A stretch of DNA of 20,598 nucleotides from CAVZLD01 sp964522605 (GTDB taxonomy: Bacteria; Planctomycetota; Planctomycetia; Pirellulales; Pirellulaceae): contig CAZFWV010000096.1 of NCBI GenBank assembly GCA_964522605.1, forward strand, positions 1-20,598. The letters run 5' to 3'. This document shows positions 9,084-16,068 of this stretch, piece after piece. The translations under genes and the position numbers were made by a program. The notes beneath the pieces were generated by a model. That model made no database searches. It was not told the DNA's origin and saw nothing but the letters and a program-made list of their open reading frames with translations. Positions within the stretch are counted from its first letter, which is position 1. Each line of letters begins with the position of its first letter.

Positions 9084-9908
9084 ATGGCCTTGTTCGATGG
9101 CAAGAAGGGACTCGTATTGGGAGTCGCAAATGATCACTCAATCGCCTGGGCGATTGCGCAACAGATCATGCAAATGGGCGGGGAGTGCGGCTTTACCCAC
9201 CTGCCCGACCGCGAAGACGATCCGCGGCAACGCAACCGCCGGCGCGTCCAGCAGCTGACAGATCAGTACCCGCAGGCAAAATTCCTCGTGCCCCTGGATG
9301 TCCAGAACGACGAGAACATCGCCCAAGTGATGGCAACCACCGCCGAGATCTTTGGGCGAATCGACTTCTTGCTGCACTCGATCGCGTTTGCCGATCGAGC
9401 CGACTTGAGTCGCGACACGATTGAAACTAGCCGGGCAGGGTTCAAACTCGCGATGGATGTGAGCGTCTACAGCCTGATCGCCGTCTGCAACGCAGCACGC
9501 GAAGTACTGAACGATGGTGCCTCGATTGCCACAATGACCTATTTTGGAGGCGAAAAGGCCGTCCCCGGCTATAACGTCATGGGGATCTGTAAGGCGGCCC
9601 TCGACGCCAGCGTCCGCTATTTGGCGTTCGATCTGGGGCTACGCGGAATCCGCGTCAATGCGCTGAGCGCCGGGCCGATCCGCACGTTGGCGGGACGAGC
9701 CGCCGGCGTCGATGAAATGCTGCAAATGTACGCCGGAATGGCTCCCCTCGGCCGGAATATCACACATGACGAGGTCGGCAAGGCAGGCGCCTACCTGCTG
9801 TCCGATATGTCAAATGGAATCACAGGCGAAATCCTACATGTCGACGGCGGCTACAACATGATGGGATCCCCGGGTCGATTGTTGGACGAGTTGCGCCGCC
9901 TGGCGTGA
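9084..9908 (+). CDS. fabI: Enoyl-[acyl-carrier-protein] reductase (NADH), FabI type
   Basis: This cytoplasmic enzyme of type II fatty acid synthesis reduces the trans-2-enoyl-ACP double bond. The 274-residue product is close to the family length of about 260. It starts MALFDGKKGLVLGVANDHSI, with the divergent-SDR nucleotide motif G-x5-S-x-A near the N-terminus. The FabI catalytic set is present: Tyr153 and Tyr163 with Lys170 in YFGGEKAVPGYNVMGICK, followed by RVNALSAGPIRTLA and HVDGGYNMMG. The open frame extends far upstream, but that part lies antisense to the activator gene and lacks family similarity, so the ATG at 9084 with its strong ribosome binding site is used. It is divergent from the activator gene, with about 230 bp between. 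The Nudix gene follows at once. Confidence 0.97.
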   Translation: MALFDGKKGLVLGVANDHSIAWAIAQQIMQMGGECGFTHLPDREDDPRQRNRRRVQQLTDQYPQAKFLVPLDVQNDENIAQVMATTAEIFGRIDFLLHSIAFADRADLSRDTIETSRAGFKLAMDVSVYSLIAVCNAAREVLNDGASIATMTYFGGEKAVPGYNVMGICKAALDASVRYLAFDLGLRGIRVNALSAGPIRTLAGRAAGVDEMLQMYAGMAPLGRNITHDEVGKAGAYLLSDMSNGITGEILHVDGGYNMMGSPGRLLDELRRLA

Positions 9909-9937
9909 ATCCGATTGCGGACCGGGCGATTTGCACC

Positions 9938-10339
9938 ATGTCTCACGCAGCGCCAACGGAAATTGCGATTGCCGTAGTGGAGGATTCGGACCGATTTCTG
10001 ATCGGTCTGCGCCCACCGGATGTTCCGTTGGCAGGCCATTGGGAGTTTCCCGGAGGCAAGATTCATGCGGAAGAGACTCCCGAAGAAGCCGCGGTTCGGG
10101 AGACCTACGAGGAAACGGGCCTGCGGGTCATCGCACAATCCGTCTACTTGGTCCACCACCAGGACTACGACCACGCCCGGTTGCGTCTGCACTTCATTCG
10201 CTGCCGGGTGCTCGATCCCGATCAGACGCCCGAACCGCCCTTCCGCTGGGTCTCGCGTTCCGATCTGGACCGATTCTCGTTTCCCGCCGGAAACCGCCCC
10301 CTGCTTGAGCTTCTTCGCAGCGGTCGACGGGTGACGTGA
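9938..10339 (+). CDS. Nudix hydrolase, MutT-like
   Basis: The product has 133 residues. A complete Nudix box occupies residues 40-62 (G-x5-E-x7-RE-x2-EE-x-GL, seen as GKIHAEE...RETYEETGL), with Thr in place of the usual aliphatic residue after RE. Nudix enzymes hydrolyse nucleoside diphosphates linked to another moiety; the short length and the preceding GHWEFPGGK pattern fit MutT-type 8-oxo-dGTP diphosphatases. The exact substrate is inferred. The ATG at 9938 is preferred. A GTG at 9905 is in frame and overlaps the fabI stop as GTGA, which would give 144 residues and translational coupling. It probably shares a transcript with fabI. Confidence 0.9.
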   Translation: MSHAAPTEIAIAVVEDSDRFLIGLRPPDVPLAGHWEFPGGKIHAEETPEEAAVRETYEETGLRVIAQSVYLVHHQDYDHARLRLHFIRCRVLDPDQTPEPPFRWVSRSDLDRFSFPAGNRPLLELLRSGRRVT

Positions 10340-10381
10340 AATGACACAACGCACACCCCGGGGAGGCGCACGAGCCGGAGA

Positions 10382-10655
10382 GTGACGAACAAGGAGTTCC
10401 GATTGTTGAGGGGAAGACAGATTTTGGATTCGCGAGTGGAGAACCGCGAGGTACGGGAAAGCTCGGCGGATCTCCCCCGGCCCCCTGGCCAATGCCCATA
10501 AAAATCGACACTCCCTGTTCGTAAATCTCCTGTTCCTCCGCCCCTGGCCCCTGCCCTCAAAAATCGAAACTCCTTGTTCGTCAATCTTCGGTTCCTCTTC
10601 CCCTCAACCATCGAGATTCCTTCTTCGTCAATCCCCGGTTCCTCTTCCTGGAGCC
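10382..10655. repeat. Degenerate repeat cluster: three direct and one inverted copy
   Basis: The core is ATCGAnACTCCTTGTTCGTC, followed by AAT, then a variable stretch reading roughly CGGTTCCTCTTCC. Direct copies have their cores at about 10503-10525, 10562-10584 and 10609-10632. An inverted copy with about five mismatches over 35 bp lies at 10382-10416. The spacing is uneven (59 and 47 bp), unlike a CRISPR array. Rho-independent terminator shape is absent. The open frames crossing it are repeat-derived and not called as genes. The rest of the 10340-11012 spacer shows nothing further that I can name. Confidence 0.65.
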
Positions 10656-11012
10656 GTCCAACAGGGACTTCACCCCCTCCGTGTTCCTGTTGACTTTTCC
10701 GACCGCAGCGCAAGTCGCCAGAAGCGGACATGCCCGGGTCCGGGCGAGGAAAATATCGGGCTAGGTTCGAAGGAGACAATCGACTACCTTTTGCAAGATT
10801 TACAAATGGCGGCTCCCAGCGACGGACAGCTCCGGGGGTCCGGAGGACGAAAACGAGCGAAACGGTTACGGAATCTCGATCTCGATCCTCACGAGACACC
10901 GCCATGGCCCGCGGTTTGCTGAACAACTCGGACCGACAACAGAAGCGGAAACATCCTGCATGGATGCGGGGTGAGTTTAGCGGTGCCAGAAGGCACGGAA
11001 GGGATTTAGAGC

Positions 11013-12020
11013 ATGGACGCTCGCGCACGCTGTCTATTGCTTCTGCTGGCACTCTGGCCGGCTCTTGGGGCAAGCTACCGAACTCAGAATTTCATCGTCA
11101 CCGCTCCAACGCCTCAGCTTGCCGCCGAAATCGCTCAGGCGGCGGAACATTTCCGACGTGAATTGGCCGTCGAGTGGCTGGAGCACGAGTTGCCCAATTG
11201 GGCTGCTCCGTGTCCGATTGTGGCGCGCGTCGATCCGAGTCTGGGGGCCGGCGGGCGTACGAGCTTCGTCTTTCGTAATCGTCGACCGTCCGAGTGGGAC
11301 ATGGAGATCCAGGGCTCGCACGAGCGGATTCTGGATTCCGTACTTCCTCACGAGATCACGCACACGATCTTTGCCACGCATTTTGGTTGCCCCCTGCCCC
11401 GTTGGGCCGACGAAGGTGCCTGCACCACGGTCGAACATCAAGAGGAACGCAACAAGCAGGAGCAATGGCTCATTCGATTCCTGAAAACGGAGCGTGGGAT
11501 TCCGTTCAACCGGATGTTCGAAATGACCGAATACCCGGGCGACATCTTGCCACTCTATTCGCAAGGCTACTCACTGGCTCGTTTCCTGATCGCGCAGGGT
11601 GGACGCCCGAAATTCATTCACTTCGTCGGTCAGGGACTGAATACCGACAACTGGCCGGCGGCCGTTCGGCAGTTCTATGGCTACGATTCGCTTGGCGAGT
11701 TGCAGCTGACATGGGTCGAATGGGTCAAACAGGGCAGCCCGCGCGACATCCAACTGGCATCGTCCAGTCCCGTTCAGCTTGCCTCCACGGCGCCGCCGAC
11801 ACCGAAAGCGGTCGCGGGCAGTTCCCCCGCGGGGGCCACAGGCAGCTCCGCCCGTGGTTCACGCCCGCTGATCGACAACAGTGTCGCGCTCGTGGATGCT
11901 CCCGCCCAAAGCGGCGGGGATTCGGTCGGATCGAGCGAAGTTGCCATCAACCCGGCTGCCCACAGCTGGTACGTTCGCCGTCAAGTCGATCGTGCGGTGA
12001 AGAAAAACAGCGCCAGGTGA
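11013..12020 (+). CDS. Predicted exported zinc-metallopeptidase-like protein (HExxH)
   Basis: The product has 335 residues. It opens with an Arg-containing n-region and a Leu-rich hydrophobic stretch (RARCLLLLLALWPALGAS), a probable signal peptide. The HEITH zinc motif is at 113-117, and WADEG at 131-135 supplies Glu134 as the likely third ligand, the arrangement of gluzincins such as the peptidase-MA-like group. A helical region follows (YSQGYSLARFLIAQGG, about 183-198). From about 245 the chain is a low-complexity Ser/Pro/Ala/Gly tail ending in the basic KKNSAR. The substrate is unknown and peptidase activity is inferred. The last 40 bp overlap the convergent cdsA. No strong ribosome binding site is visible; AAGGGATTTAGAGC precedes the ATG. 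Confidence 0.82.
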   Translation: MDARARCLLLLLALWPALGASYRTQNFIVTAPTPQLAAEIAQAAEHFRRELAVEWLEHELPNWAAPCPIVARVDPSLGAGGRTSFVFRNRRPSEWDMEIQGSHERILDSVLPHEITHTIFATHFGCPLPRWADEGACTTVEHQEERNKQEQWLIRFLKTERGIPFNRMFEMTEYPGDILPLYSQGYSLARFLIAQGGRPKFIHFVGQGLNTDNWPAAVRQFYGYDSLGELQLTWVEWVKQGSPRDIQLASSSPVQLASTAPPTPKAVAGSSPAGATGSSARGSRPLIDNSVALVDAPAQSGGDSVGSSEVAINPAAHSWYVRRQVDRAVKKNSAR

Positions 12021-13006
12021 AAAAAAACGGGCGCGGCAAAGCAAAGCGAATCGACGCGATCGAGGATCCCGGCATGGCCTTCGACCAGCGTGCCATAATC
12101 TTGCACGCCCCGGTCGCGTTTGATGGCAGACATCGTCATCCCCCCGGCGAATCCCATCACCGCCGTAATCATTGAAACGAACGCGGCTTCCCAGGGATTG
12201 TAGGGCGTCACCCAATAGAGGACCGCACCGATCAGTGTTGTGCTGAGCACACCACCAAAAAACCCTTCCCAAGTCCGACTCGAGTTAATCGCGGGTGCAA
12301 TCACCCGCTTGCCCAGGAATCGACTCCACACATACTGCATCACGTCGCCGATCTGGACGACGAGAATCAGGTAGAACAGGACGCCGGCCGAACTGCCTTC
12401 CCAGCGTTCACCATCCACCTGATAATCGAGGTAAAGCAGCGCGGGCGCGTAGCTCAACGCATAGACACAAATCAGGATTCCCGCCTGGATCTTCGCCGCC
12501 CGCTCCAGAAACCGTTTGAAATCTCCCGCCAAGGCAATCCGCGCTGGAATGAATAAGTAGACGTAGACGGGAATGAAGATACTGTACAACCCGTAGAACT
12601 CGATCCCTTGCGCAACGAGAATGTACTGCAGGGGCGTGAACAGGAAGAAAACCCAGAACAACGTACGGTGGTCACCCATTCGAGTTGGCGTCAGCGTGAT
12701 AAACTCGCGCAGAGCCCAGAACGACACCAGGAAAAACAACACAACCGTCGGCACGGGCGTACGAGGTAGAAACGACGCGGTGAGGATCAGGAACATCAAC
12801 CACCACGCGCGCACTCGCAAATTGAAGGCTTTGACGACGGCCGGATTGATCGTCGATTCTGGTTGACGTCGGATCACTTCACCGACAATCAACGTGATCC
12901 CCAGGACGCTCAGGACGACGACAAGCAAAATGATGGTGTGACCATCGAGGGACAACTGGCTGCCCCAGGCCCAGAGGTTTGGCGGCGGTAGTAAGAACGA
13001 AGGCAT
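11981..13006 (-). CDS. cdsA: Phosphatidate cytidylyltransferase (CDP-diglyceride synthase)
   Basis: This integral membrane enzyme converts phosphatidic acid and CTP to CDP-diacylglycerol. The product has 341 residues and about eight hydrophobic segments. The CDS signature is at residues 293-320, with SAIKRDRGVQDYG and then EGHAGILDRVDS. It matches the family pattern S-x2-KR-x4-K/QD...HGG-x-x-DR-x-D, with Gln for Lys and HAG for HGG. It starts 6 bp after the stop of the acyltransferase gene, so the two form an operon that makes phosphatidic acid and then activates it. The 3' end overlaps the convergent HExxH gene. Confidence 0.93.
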   Translation of the reverse strand: MPSFLLPPPNLWAWGSQLSLDGHTIILLVVVLSVLGITLIVGEVIRRQPESTINPAVVKAFNLRVRAWWLMFLILTASFLPRTPVPTVVLFFLVSFWALREFITLTPTRMGDHRTLFWVFFLFTPLQYILVAQGIEFYGLYSIFIPVYVYLFIPARIALAGDFKRFLERAAKIQAGILICVYALSYAPALLYLDYQVDGERWEGSSAGVLFYLILVVQIGDVMQYVWSRFLGKRVIAPAINSSRTWEGFFGGVLSTTLIGAVLYWVTPYNPWEAAFVSMITAVMGFAGGMTMSAIKRDRGVQDYGTLVEGHAGILDRVDSLCFAAPVFFHLALFFFTARST

Positions 13007-13012
13007 GCCGAA

Positions 13013-13618
13013 TCAGATTTCCTTCAGTCTTCGAACGGCGTTCTGAGCCCGCTGCAGAAACTGCATCTTCGACTCGCCCTGCTCCAACCACATCGGCGGC
13101 CCAAAGGTAATGCAGCTGAGCAAGGGAACCGGAAGGAACTCGCCGCGTGGCAAGACTCGGTTCAAATTGTCGATGTGCACCGGGACAAGCTCAAAATCCG
13201 GCCGCTTCTTACTCAGATAATACAGTCCGCTCTTGAATTCTCCCAATTCTCCCGTCGTATTGCGATGCCCCTCCGGAAATACAATCAACGATCCCCGATC
13301 ACCGACCTCGCGAATCATCATATCGATCGGACTGTTGTGAACCTTGACTTCTTTCCGATCGATCAGCAGCGCATCGAATGAGCGAGCCAAATACCGTCGG
13401 AGTGCGGTCTTTTCCCAGTAGTCCTGCGCGGCAACCGGACGAGTCAGGCGACGAACGGGGGGCGGCAGGCAAGCCCAAACGACCAGCGCATCCAGGTGGC
13501 TTGTGTGATTGGCGAAGTATACCCGCTGGCACGTGTCGGGATGACAGTCCACCCACCGCACGCTCGCGCCACTTAGCAACTTGGCGATCCAGGAGAGGAA
13601 TTCAACCGTCAACTGCAT
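13013..13618 (-). CDS. plsC: 1-acyl-sn-glycerol-3-phosphate acyltransferase (PlsC family)
   Basis: The product has 201 residues from the ATG at 13618. Motif I is HTSHLD (H38-D43) and motif III is FPEGHR (114-119), the catalytic HX4D and the substrate-binding PEG of glycerolipid acyltransferases. A hydrophobic N-terminal stretch suggests membrane association. The frame stays open upstream to 13828, but those 70 residues are Arg/Ser-rich and unlike the family, so the shorter start is used. Family members acylate lysophosphatidic acid to phosphatidic acid, which is the substrate of the CdsA encoded 6 bp downstream. The acceptor is inferred from that pairing. Confidence 0.9.
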   Translation of the reverse strand: MQLTVEFLSWIAKLLSGASVRWVDCHPDTCQRVYFANHTSHLDALVVWACLPPPVRRLTRPVAAQDYWEKTALRRYLARSFDALLIDRKEVKVHNSPIDMMIREVGDRGSLIVFPEGHRNTTGELGEFKSGLYYLSKKRPDFELVPVHIDNLNRVLPRGEFLPVPLLSCITFGPPMWLEQGESKMQFLQRAQNAVRRLKEI

Positions 13619-14094
13619 AACGTTGCACGTTCTCGACTGCGGTCCGAAGGCGCACCGGGACTTGGGAAAGTCGCGAATCGGATTCCGGACAGCCGTTTCG
13701 CAACGCCATCGTGGATCCCCGCCAGAATTTGGGGAAACCTTCGAAATCCCGCCGCGGCCAGCCAACCGGGACCGCTTCTCGTCAACCATCGACTCGGCCG
13801 AAGGAATGCGCGCTCGAGAGCCGTCCACTCTATCGAAAAACCGGAAATCTATCCTACGGGCTGAGAGCCGATCCGAGGATGGGGCACGTCAGATTTTCGC
13901 AAAGTTTTTTGTCGCGCCAAGCAACTCCGGCGGTACCCGCTGGGCAGCGCAAAATGGAGAAGGAATCAACCGCGGGTCGAGCCTGACGATTTTGACTCCG
14001 GCCCTGTTGCCTCACCGTCTGGGAAACGGAAACGGGACGGAACAAGAGATGCAAAACGCGGACGGTTCGCATCGATACGACCGCCAGGTTGCGA
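13619..14094. other. Spacer between glycosyltransferase and plsC
   Basis: This 476-bp spacer lies downstream of the glycosyltransferase and upstream of plsC, so it should hold the plsC-cdsA promoter. I see no clear -35/-10 pair, RNA gene or strong hairpin. Plus-strand frames through it have biased, Arg/Ser-rich composition and no recognisable motif. Confidence 0.5.
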
Positions 14095-15360
14095 TCAAGG
14101 CGTGGCCCCGCAGAACTCAATTCCATCGGCCGCCTGTCCCGCCACCTTGGGTCGCGGACGCTTTTGGTGGTAGATCTCCAAAATGAGTTGTTCGTAACCC
14201 CGCACCATCCGCTCGAGAGACCAATGGGCGGCAACCTCTCGCCGACCTGCGGCACCGAAAGAGCGCGCCTGATGAGGATTTTGGAGCAGTGCGATCACAT
14301 GAGTCGCCAACTGGACGGTATCCCGTGGTGGAGCGAGAAATCCCGTTTCGCCCTGTTTCACGGTGGCGGAGACACTGCCGACGGCGGTCGCGACGACCGG
14401 AACCTGGACGGCAAGTGCCTCGAGGATCGAAACGGGATTCGCTTCGTTTTCGGAGGTCAACAGAAACACGTTGAGTGCCGAGAGAATCCGCGGAATGTCG
14501 CTCCGGTTTCCTAAGAAATGCACCCGTTCCTCCAACCCCTGTTTCGTAGCGAGGTTCTGTAACAGAGCGCGCCGTGGGCCGTCGCCGACGATCAGGAAAT
14601 GAGTCTGCGGAACTTGCTGTAACACTCGCTCGGCAACCTGCAAAAACAATTCGTGATTCTTCTCGGGTCGCAGCGCCGCGACAATTCCGCATAGCGGCGT
14701 ATCCCCCGAAAGTCCCAATTCGTGCCGAATCGCCGCTGGGGCCTTTGCGTCAAAGCTGAATCGCGCCAGGTCGACCCCGTTGGGAATGACTCGCACCTTG
14801 TCAGTCGGGAGTCGTTCGTGGTCGACCAGGAACCGCCGATGGTCAGGAGCAACCGCAACGAACGCATCGGTCCAGGGTGTTAACAGTCGGTTGAGACGCC
14901 CCAATCCATCGGGCCAACCGGTCGAATGAAGCGCCGAGATAACCACGGGAGTCGCCGACCAATGGGCCGCAATGCGTCCCCAGAACATTTTGTCGCCCGC
15001 ACCAACCGTCACTACAGCATCCACCCGTTCTTTCAAACACCCTGTCAGTCGAGGCAAGACGCGCAAATCATATTTGTGGGCCAACAACCGAGTACGTACC
15101 GTGCACGTTCGTGCCAACTCTTCTCCGATCGGACCGGGTTCCTTCAAGCAACAGATCTCGGGTGTGAACCGTACTCGGTCCATCTTGCGAACCAAGTTCG
15201 CGACCAAGGTTTCCGCTCCGCCCACCGGCATGCTGGTCAACAAAAACATGACTTTCAGCGCGCGCACTTCACCCGACGCATCCACGACCGGCGGAATCGA
15301 TCCCATCGCGTTCGAAGATCGTACGATCGGACTCAGTTCAGGAAGACGTACGGCAATCAT
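14095..15360 (-). CDS. Glycosyltransferase family 4 (group 1), cytoplasmic
   Basis: The product has 421 residues with a GT-B fold pattern. The N-terminal half contains VMFLLTSMPVGGAE (37-50), the GGAE acceptor-side loop. The linker region has VIPNGVD (191-197), typical of the GT4 hinge. The C-terminal half has RPEKN (231-235) and the retaining E-x7-E motif (Glu306 and Glu314 in ENEANPVSILE), which binds the nucleotide-sugar donor. Such enzymes add a sugar to a lipid-linked or growing glycan. Donor and acceptor cannot be told from sequence. It lies on the same strand as the flippase and deacetylase, after a spacer of about 700 bp that contains the first assembly gap. The first 36 residues are poorly conserved, and a later ATG (residue 19) is possible. 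Confidence 0.93.
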   Translation of the reverse strand: MIAVRLPELSPIVRSSNAMGSIPPVVDASGEVRALKVMFLLTSMPVGGAETLVANLVRKMDRVRFTPEICCLKEPGPIGEELARTCTVRTRLLAHKYDLRVLPRLTGCLKERVDAVVTVGAGDKMFWGRIAAHWSATPVVISALHSTGWPDGLGRLNRLLTPWTDAFVAVAPDHRRFLVDHERLPTDKVRVIPNGVDLARFSFDAKAPAAIRHELGLSGDTPLCGIVAALRPEKNHELFLQVAERVLQQVPQTHFLIVGDGPRRALLQNLATKQGLEERVHFLGNRSDIPRILSALNVFLLTSENEANPVSILEALAVQVPVVATAVGSVSATVKQGETGFLAPPRDTVQLATHVIALLQNPHQARSFGAAGRREVAAHWSLERMVRGYEQLILEIYHQKRPRPKVAGQAADGIEFCGATP

Positions 15361-15847
15361 GGCATTCGATGGCGGGCACGTGGACCGCCGAAACGGGTGA
15401 TTCTAAACGGAACGTTGGTACCGCCTCACGGTACGAAGATGGGGACACTTCGGCGATGGGCGATGAATCCGCTGAGGCTCGGCACCTCATCCCTCTCTAT
15501 CATCATCTCGTATTCTCCCCGGCTCTTCCATCCCAACCTGTTCTGTCCATGTGAACGAAGTGCATCGGACCCACGAGACACTCGTCGGTTTTTGCGGGTT
15601 TTTGCCGAATTCGGAGCGGTCGAGTGGAGGATTTGAAGACGGTGCGGCAACTTCACACATCGGCAATCGTCATTCATCATTCGTCCATCCATTCGGCTCG
15701 CCGGATCGGCAGAGCTTATCCGGGTCGCCCGACCGCAGGGTGACCACGCGTTCCGATTGCGTTCTCATCCCTGCGATGATCCGTTGAGGACAGTGGCGCG
15801 GCGACGGAATTGGCCGGCGGACCACGCTCGCAAGTTTTGAAGTTGCA
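15361..15847. other. Spacer upstream of the glycosyltransferase
   Basis: No gene is supported here. A small inverted repeat (GTACCG/CGGTAC, 15418-15434) and a CGTCATTCATCATTCGTCC stretch (15669-15687) are seen. The latter resembles a dispersed intergenic repeat family common in planctomycete and verrucomicrobial genomes; that link is from memory and untested. The promoter of the glycosyltransferase should lie here but I cannot place it. Confidence 0.45.
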
Positions 15848-15933
15848 CGTAGCCGAATTCGTGAGAATTCGGAGGACTCGAGCGCGGGGGGGCCCACCGA
15901 CAAAGCCTCCGAATTCTCACGAATTCGGCTACG
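15848..15933. repeat. 28-bp perfect inverted repeat, each arm itself palindromic
   Basis: Arm A (15848-15875) and arm B (15906-15933) are exact reverse complements over 28 bp, with a GC-rich 30-bp spacer. Each arm contains CCGAATTC-GTGA-GAATTCGG or its complement, a small hairpin of its own. The element could fold as one long stem or as two short ones. It sits in the spacer downstream of the flippase gene. The edge of the unit, GTAGCCG, carries a TAG. Confidence 0.88.
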
Positions 15934-15939
15934 AACTGC

Positions 15940-16039
15940 NNNNNNNNNNNNNNNNNNNNNNNNNNNNNNNNNNNNNNNNNNNNNNNNNNNNNNNNNNNNN
16001 NNNNNNNNNNNNNNNNNNNNNNNNNNNNNNNNNNNNNNN
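15940..16039. other. Assembly gap 1 (100 N) with 35-bp flanking duplication
   Basis: There are exactly 100 N. The 35 bases before it (15905-15939) are identical to the 35 bases after it (16040-16074). The round number and the perfect flank duplication indicate a scaffold join of two contigs whose ends overlap. Collapsing the duplicate gives a continuous sequence with no missing gene. Confidence 0.9.
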
Positions 16040-16040
16040 G

Positions 16041-16068
16041 CCTCCGAATTCTCACGAATTCGGCTACG
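16041..16068. repeat. Third copy of the 28-bp unit, probably an assembly duplicate of arm B
   Basis: Identical and in the same direction as 15906-15933. It lies inside the 35-bp flank repeated across the gap, so it is likely the same locus written twice. Its last bases contain the flippase stop codon (TAG, minus strand, 16066-16064). Confidence 0.85.

Noticed and set aside
10501..10655. Possible CRISPR array
   Set aside because: Repeat copies diverge, spacing is uneven, one copy is inverted and no cas gene is present.
10222..11073. Minus-strand open frame of 283 codons across the Nudix gene and the repeat cluster
   Set aside because: It is antisense to the Nudix gene at one end and made of repeat-derived Arg-rich sequence elsewhere, with no motif.
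10730..11161. Plus-strand open frame of 143 codons before the HExxH gene
   Set aside because: Arg/Ser/Gly-rich composition, overlaps the real signal peptide region in another frame, no recognisable domain.
13581..14186. Plus-strand open frame of 201 codons in the plsC upstream spacer
   Set aside because: Overlaps the ends of two well-supported minus-strand genes and has no family features.
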